A stretch of 64,000 bases of DNA from Plotosus lineatus (lineage: Eukaryota; Chordata; Actinopteri; Siluriformes; Plotosidae): assembly GCA_024760905.1 (NCBI GenBank), contig CM045729.1, positions 48,833,580 to 48,897,579 on the forward strand, written 5' to 3'. Of the stretch, positions 58,428 to 64,000 are shown one piece after another. Within the stretch, counting starts at the first letter, position 1; each line of letters opens with the position of its first letter. Below the pieces are notes generated by a model, which saw only the letters and a list, made by a program, of their open reading frames with translations, searched no databases and was not told the origin of the DNA. The position numbers were made by a program, and so were the translations under genes.

Positions 58428-59602
58428 ATGCAGTGTATATCTTTTCATTCATTGAACAACCATGTTAAAAAAATATATATATACAGAATTGCATGAAACA
58501 ACGCATCCATCACACATACTGGCCAATGGACAAACCTCAGAAGGCAGTGTTGTGATCAGGGGCTGTGATTAATTTTGTCAGATTGAGGCATAGTAGTGTT
58601 AGGTGCCAATAAAATAATAGTACAATGTAAAATAATGTCAATGTTATTCCATCAAAGAACTTTTTTTCTGCTCTAAAAGCTTAAACATAAAATCCAGCCT
58701 TAAATTGGGCCAATGGTTCAGTTAGCACGAAGAATCATTTTCACAGATGAATTTCCCATCACATTCTTAAAGGTACCATTTCACTAGTGAATAACAAATG
58801 CTTTATCTCCCTTTATCAGTTAATTTTCCTGTTGAGACTCCAGTTGACTGGCTTTGTATCCCTTATTCATCTGTTTTACATTTTGCTTTGGTTCTCTGTC
58901 TATTTAAAATAACAAGACCGTGTGACCTAAGAACTGATTTTACACGTCCACAATAACATGGCAGTGCAACGATGACTTGTGGGGTAGTCCAAGATCAAGC
59001 CACTCAGAAACAGAACAAGGGTACATTATTTCAGGAGAAAAAAAAAATAATAATAATGGTAAAGTTTACTAATATCATTGTGTCTGGTGCAGGTGTCATT
59101 GACACTCCAGTATAGGAGTAAGCAAGTGGTTTTAGATAGACCCTGTGGCATGTACCACTATATTTTCAACAGATCGCATGTTTATTTTATTTATAGCAAT
59201 GTGTTTTCAGTGAAAAATTGATGCAACTCTGCATGCAAATGAATATTGTGGAACTCAATGAGGTTGTTCTAACAATCCCATAGGAAATGCATGTCTCAAT
59301 CAAATCTTGCCAAGCACTTAACTTCAGTGCGTTAATGCAAGATTTCTTTTTTAACATTGATACAGTAACCTTTATAGTTTTTTCTGGTTTTCTTTTAAAA
59401 CTTAAAAAATATGCAGCCATATTTTATGCTGTACTAACAGTAGAAGAAGAACATCACAAATAGAGTGTATGTCACCATTTATAAAAGAAAACTCATACTC
59501 TTTCAAATGTGAGCAATCTTTGAAATTATATATATATATATAATTATAATTGTGATGAGCCCACATCAAATTTGAGAAAGTTCCACATAACCACCACCCA
59601 CC

Positions 59603-59739
<137 letters not shown>

Positions 59740-59823
59740 TTTTAAAAACATTAATAGATTAAAAAATATATTTTTTAAAATCTTTGATGGAAAATGTATT
59801 ATTTACTTTCGTGTTTTCTGCAG

Positions 59824-60054
59824 ATAAGAATTTTATCATAGCAAATGCTCGTGTCCAAAACTGTGCCATCATCTACTGTAATGACGGCTTCTGTGAGATG
59901 ACTGGTTTCTCCCGGCCAGATGTTATGCAGAGGCCCTGCATGTGTGAATTTCTACATGGGGAAAGAACCAAGCGACACTCCATTGCCCAGGTGGCTCAAG
60001 CACTGCTCGGCTCTGAAGAACGTAAGGTGGACATTACTTACCACCGCAAAGATG
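59824..60054 (+). CDS. kcnh7: kcnh7-like ERG potassium channel, coding exon 2 (PAS domain)
   Basis: The acceptor (TTTTCTGCAG) and donor (G|GTGAGT) frame a 231-nt exon, equal in length and phase to ERG coding exon 2. It adds residues 26 to 102 plus a split codon. Landmarks are [20 protein letters not shown], then [29 protein letters not shown] and [20 protein letters not shown]. This is the eag/PAS domain (roughly residues 26-135 in ERGs). [28 protein letters not shown] matches ERG3 (KCNH7) better than ERG1 (FCELCGYSR) or ERG2. No exon matching ERG exon 3 is seen before the window ends, so the channel core lies further right. No stop or frameshift breaks the exon. The paralogue could be checked by a tree including kcnh2 and kcnh6. 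Confidence 0.93.
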
Positions 60055-60567
60055 GTGAGTCTTACATATTCTATTTCATTTTTAATTTTGAGATACTATG
60101 GCTTCCTCTTGTCTTCCATGAATGAAAATGAGCTCGTTCACTGGTACTGTGGTATTACAAAGCACTTTTTTAAAGTGAGAGCGTGAGAGATAGTCTAACC
60201 TTTTTTATTAGCATGATATCATATTTCTCTCTTTCTCTTTCCATCTATCCATCTCATAACACCTTTTGTCAGGAAGTTGTGTCCTTGCTGATTTACACAG
60301 TGAATTGAGTGTAACTTCAGATCTAATGGAAGTCTCATACCATTAGCTCCTCAGAAAAAAATCAAGATATGCACTTGCAGAATAGTTTGTGTGAAAATTA
60401 TCAAATTGTTTCTGTTACCAAACTACAGAAATAAAATTATTAATTGCACAAGTGCCTTGAAGTTGATTTTAGTGACACTGTTGAAGCTTGTATCATACAG
60501 TAGTTGCTGAACTGTTTGTTTTCCACTTCCAAACATTTACCCAATATTGTACATAGAATTATAGATA

Positions 60568-61355
60568 CAGTGATACCTCTGCTCACAAACATAATTGGTT
60601 CCCAGAAAGTGTGTGTAAGGCGAAAAGTTCGTCTTTCGAACATTTATTTCCCATAAGAAACCATTAAAATGAGAATAATCCGTTCCCAGGTCCCCATAAA
60701 ACATAATTTTCTACTAAATAAGCCTTAAAACTACACAAAAATATACCTTATTTTATGTATAATAAATGTGCTATTGTATTGTAATTAAAGAAATAAACTG
60801 TACTGTAGAATAAAGTCGTTTTATTTACCTTTGTGATGGTAGTTGATGGCTTGATGGAATGGAGTGGGAGGAGGAGGAGGGAGGGACTTACTGTTTGGAA
60901 GGAGTGTTTGGAAACGCCTACTGTTTGGAAACACCCTTAGCCACACACACACCCTTAATAGCTTCCTTGTTCTTAAGGATGGTAGCAATGGTACACTTAG
61001 CGTACTGGTACTGGGACGCTAAGTCACACAAACGCACACCTCGTTCGTGTTTTTCAATGATCTCCGCCTGTGGTGGGGTCTTTTTCGGTCTCATAATAGC
61101 AAAAGTACACTCAATATGGTCCAAAATGTCTATCAAACACAAACCACTTTCGCACTCAAAGAAAGGGGGTGACGAACTGTGATGCCGTGAGCGTGCGTCA
61201 GCTTCTCGTGGCCGCCACCGTGGCGCTGTTCGACCGCGTGGTTTGGTTCGTCCGCCGAAAACGGGTTCGTCAGCAGAGACTATATGCTCGCAAATTTAAT
61301 GTTCTTGAGGCAAAAAGTTCGTGAGCTTAAGCGTTCGTCAGCGGAGGTTTTACTG
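60568..61355 (-). mobile_element. Tigger/pogo-like element in kcnh7 intron 2
   Basis: Left end CAGTGATACCTCTGCTCAC and the inverted right end CAGTAAAACCTCCGCTGACG form TIRs, with TA at 60566-60567 and 61356-61357. A minus-strand ORF start (60918-61142) reads MRPKKTPPQAEIIEKHERGV then DLASQYQYAKCTIATILKNK. This resembles the CENP-B-type helix-turn-helix of Tigger/pogo transposases. The catalytic domain is missing, so it is a deletion derivative. Confidence 0.85.
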
Positions 61356-61469
61356 TACCAGCAATATGGTTATTTAGAGCTTGTTGTCAGAAAAGTGTAT
61401 GAATTTGTCAAATTTTTCATGTCAGTAGAGACTTATTCACTGTTTTTTCCCAAACCCCTTAAACTAGGA

Positions 61470-61690
61470 TCATGGTCTCAGTCAACAATGTGGGGGGAGG
61501 TGGGGTACACTCTGACTCCATCACTGCAGGGCAACACACATACAAACATTCACAGTCACACCTAGGGGCAATTTGGAATAGCCAACATGCCTCATGTGAA
61601 TGTGTTTGGGAGGAATCATGTGCAAGAACTGAGAGAACATGCGAACAACACAGAAATGGCAGAGCCAAGAATGTCATAACCATGATTCCA
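61470..61690 (-). mobile_element. SINE-A remnant next to GT microsatellite
   Basis: GGTGGGGTACACTCTGACTC, CACCTAGGGGCAATTTGGA and GAGAACATGCGAACAACACA on plus. The head is degraded. Confidence 0.6.
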
Positions 61691-61721
61691 CTGCCACTCA
61701 ATATAAATTGCTCAGCCTAAA

Positions 61722-61832
<111 letters not shown>

Positions 61833-61839
61833 TAATATA

Positions 61840-62880
61840 ATGTGTGTGTCGACCTTCACAAGTCAGGCAATGGCTACAAGGAAATGGCCCCTCGCCTGCA
61901 CCTGCCCATATCTACTGTCAGAGGAATCATTAAGAAGTTTAAAACAACTGGAAAAGTGATAAACAAGCCTGGACAAGGACACAAGGTTATTTTGCCAAAA
62001 AGCACAGTGAGAGGAGGATAGTAAGAGAAATAAAAAGTTTTTTTCTAAAGCTCACTGTTAAATAATTGCAACTAATGGAAGCATGTTGGGGTCAAAGTCT
62101 TCAAAACAACCATCAGGCTCTATCTACATGCCAACAAGTTGTTTGGGAGGCATGCTAAAAAAAATAAACAATAAAAAATAAAAAAAAACATTTTCTCGCC
62201 CAAAATCATAAAGGAAAATGTCTAGAATTCAGTAAGCAGTACTTTGACTTCAACTGGGACCATGTGCTTTACTTATATGAGACCAAGAGCTTTTTGGCAA
62301 CAAATGGCTCTTACAGAACACAAAAGATGAGTATGTCCATTATGAAGTATGGGGGTGGATTGGTGATGCTGTGGGGCTGTTTCTCTTCCAACGACCATGG
62401 GAACCTTGTTAGGGCGCATGGCATCATGAACACTTTGAAATATCAGGATGTTAAATCAAAATCTGGTGGCCTCTGCCCAAAAGCTGAAGATAGGTCCTGG
62501 GTCTTTCAGTGTAATAATGACCCAAAACATGTGGCCAAATCTGCACACAAATAGTTCATCTGACACAGATCAAGCTTTTCCCATGGCCATCTCAGTTCCC
62601 AGATCTCAACCCCATTGAAAATCTCTAGAGTGAGCTGAAGTAGAGAGTGCAGAACAGAGGACCCAGGTCACTGGATAATTTAGAGTGATTGTGCAAAGAA
62701 GATTGGTTGAAGATACCTCTTTCTGTATTTTCCCATCTTGTGAAACATTATGGGAGAAGATTAGGTGCTGTTTTGTTGGCAAAAGGGGGGATTTTATGTA
62801 AAATAATTACCTCTTAATGTGGGGTTTCCCCACTGAACAATTGCACTTGAATTCACGGTTGGACTTTCCTCTTGTTTTTT
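61840..62880 (+). pseudogene. Tc1-like transposase, badly decayed
   Basis: Scattered + strand pieces: KSGNGYKEMAPRLHLPISTV then IIKKFKTTGK (DNA-binding part), YETKSFLATNG, MKYGGGLVMLWGCFSSNDHG, WVFQCNNDPKHVAKS (second D replaced by N) and SQFPDLNPIENL (E). Stops and frameshifts are many. No terminal inverted repeats were found. Confidence 0.8.
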
Positions 62881-62934
62881 ATTTTTATTTTTATTGTGGT
62901 CATATATTATTTAGAAAAAAACCTGAATTTAGAG

Positions 62935-63152
62935 GCAGAGGTGGCCTGGTGGTAAGGTGCTGGATCACTGAACCCAAGGTTGGGGGTTAAAGCCCCAGCC
63001 TCAACAGGTTGTCACTGTCCCCTCAGTGCAGCTAACTGAGTTATTAAAGGTTATGTGCCTCACTGTCTATGGTGAGAGGCATGTAAAAGAACCATTGCTG
63101 ATATTTGTAAAGGGTAGAGTGCATAGCCATCAACGTGTTTCTGCCTTGCAAA
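62935..63152 (+). mobile_element. SINE-B, 3'-truncated, intron 2
   Basis: Head GCAGAGGTGGCCTGGTGGTA, GGGGGTTAAAGCCCCAG, body GTGCAGCTAACTGAGTTATT and an end at CAACGTGTTTCTGCC. The GGCCGGCC segment is eroded. Confidence 0.85.
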
Positions 63153-64000
63153 TGGTATAAATAATTTAATTATTCATTTAATAGTTAAATTATTAATAAT
63201 GACACATTTTTAAACCTGTAAAAAGTTCAATGTAGAGAGACCCAAAGAATCATTTCGAGTCTCTAGTGTTCAAATAATGTAAGATTGTAGACATTTAAAA
63301 CTTTCCCAGATGATAGGTAGTGTATTCAATAGTTCATTTATATCTGCTCCCTGGTCAGGTTACTCTGAGGCTCAGAGCTGAGGAAACATTCTCTTGGAAG
63401 AGTGAGTAAGACTACATTTTGACAATAATGTCTCGCAAAGGAATAAAACAGACATTGCACAAATGTTGAGGCAGAATCACTGGTTGTGTCAGGTAGAACA
63501 GCTGCAACTTAAGAGCACCCATCGTAGTAGATTTAAGAGCTTGTGCTTTGTTAAATTACTATTACTGCAATTACAGAACCTTTCTAAGACATATCCACAA
63601 CAGACTGTAACATGTGGCCAACAAGGCATCTATTATTCGACCCTGTCTGAGTAATAGACATCAAGTGAGGTGCATTACTACTTGATAGCTTGCGCTGCCT
63701 ATTTATAAAGATGTGAATTATGAATAAGGGGGCTCAGTAATCCAATTTCAGACTTGAGATTGCACAGCGAAGACAGACAGGCCTGAATATATAGTGTATA
63801 ATATATGTGCCAATGAAGCTACGGTTAGATAAATGTAACTATTTCTTTTCGTGGTAATTCGAGTCTTACACTTGGGTACGTTCATTCTTTGCTAATTATT
63901 TTAAAAGCATGTTAGCACGATTCAGTACTGTACATTTTCTTATGAGATTAAATTTTGCAGTGGGTATCTTTTGTTGCCTTAATATTGAGCACAAGTCACC

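Noticed and set aside
59784..60125. 113-codon ORF taken as a complete gene
   Set aside because: Only 59824-60054 is exon; both ends read into intron past consensus splice sites.

Overview
The window is vertebrate, almost certainly teleost fish, nuclear DNA. It is AT-rich and dense in CA/GT, GA and AT microsatellites. It is packed with tRNA-derived SINEs, Tc1/mariner, hAT and Tigger-like DNA transposons, and LINE fragments that match fish families (Rex3, an L2/CR1-like LINE, an RTE-like LINE). There are no bacterial-style operons. The density of Tc1 and SINE copies would fit an ostariophysan such as a catfish or characin, but I cannot fix the species from sequence alone.

Only one host gene is supported: the 5' end of an ERG-type voltage-gated potassium channel, best matched to kcnh7 (ERG3), on the + strand. 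Coding exon 1 (55944-56019, 76 nt) encodes the PAS-cap and exon 2 (59824-60054, 231 nt) encodes most of the PAS domain. These lengths and phases equal those of coding exons 1 and 2 in mammalian ERG genes. Exon 3 and the channel core lie beyond the right edge. A CpG-rich leader with three upstream ORFs and a perfect cAMP-response element sits just upstream of exon 1.

The other ~55 kb is a gene-free upstream flank. In mammals the KCNH7-FIGN interval is a gene desert, so this fits, but no fign exon is present. I use neutral names for the SINE families. SINE-A has the head 'GGTGGCACGGTGG', a core with 'AACTCCACACAGAAA' and a (TGAA)n tail; it is Mermaid/DANA-like. SINE-A2 has the same head and core but unrelated 3' tails. 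SINE-B has the head 'GTGGCCTGGTGG' and a body containing 'AAAGGCCGGCCATGTCTC'; B1 copies end in a SINE-A-like (TGAA)n tail, and B2 copies end in the 3' tail of the RTE-like LINE. SINE-C has a tRNA-like head, 'AAGACCCCTGGGCAAGGT', and an ACCT-rich tail.

Layout: 0-12 kb SINEs, a MITE and microsatellites; 12.6-13.7 kb an RTE-like LINE 3' end plus SINE-C; 14.8-21.2 kb microsatellites and SINE-A copies between unassigned sequence; 22.0-26.8 kb an antisense L2-like LINE broken by a Tc1 that itself contains a SINE-C; 27.7-29.2 kb a Tc1-like element with both ends; 37.9-41.7 kb a SINE-B2 and a Tc1-like element with a SINE and a hAT nested in it; 44.6-46.2 kb Rex3; 52.1-53.0 kb a three-level LINE/SINE-C/SINE-A nest; 53.3-54.9 kb a 51-bp x 32 VNTR grown from a SINE-A; 55.3-64 kb kcnh7 5' end with repeats in its introns.

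I found no intact mobile-element gene, no endogenous retrovirus, no CRISPR array and no clearly new gene system. The notable content is transposon stratigraphy with readable target-site duplications (TSDs), modular SINE tails, a SINE-born VNTR and the kcnh7 control region.
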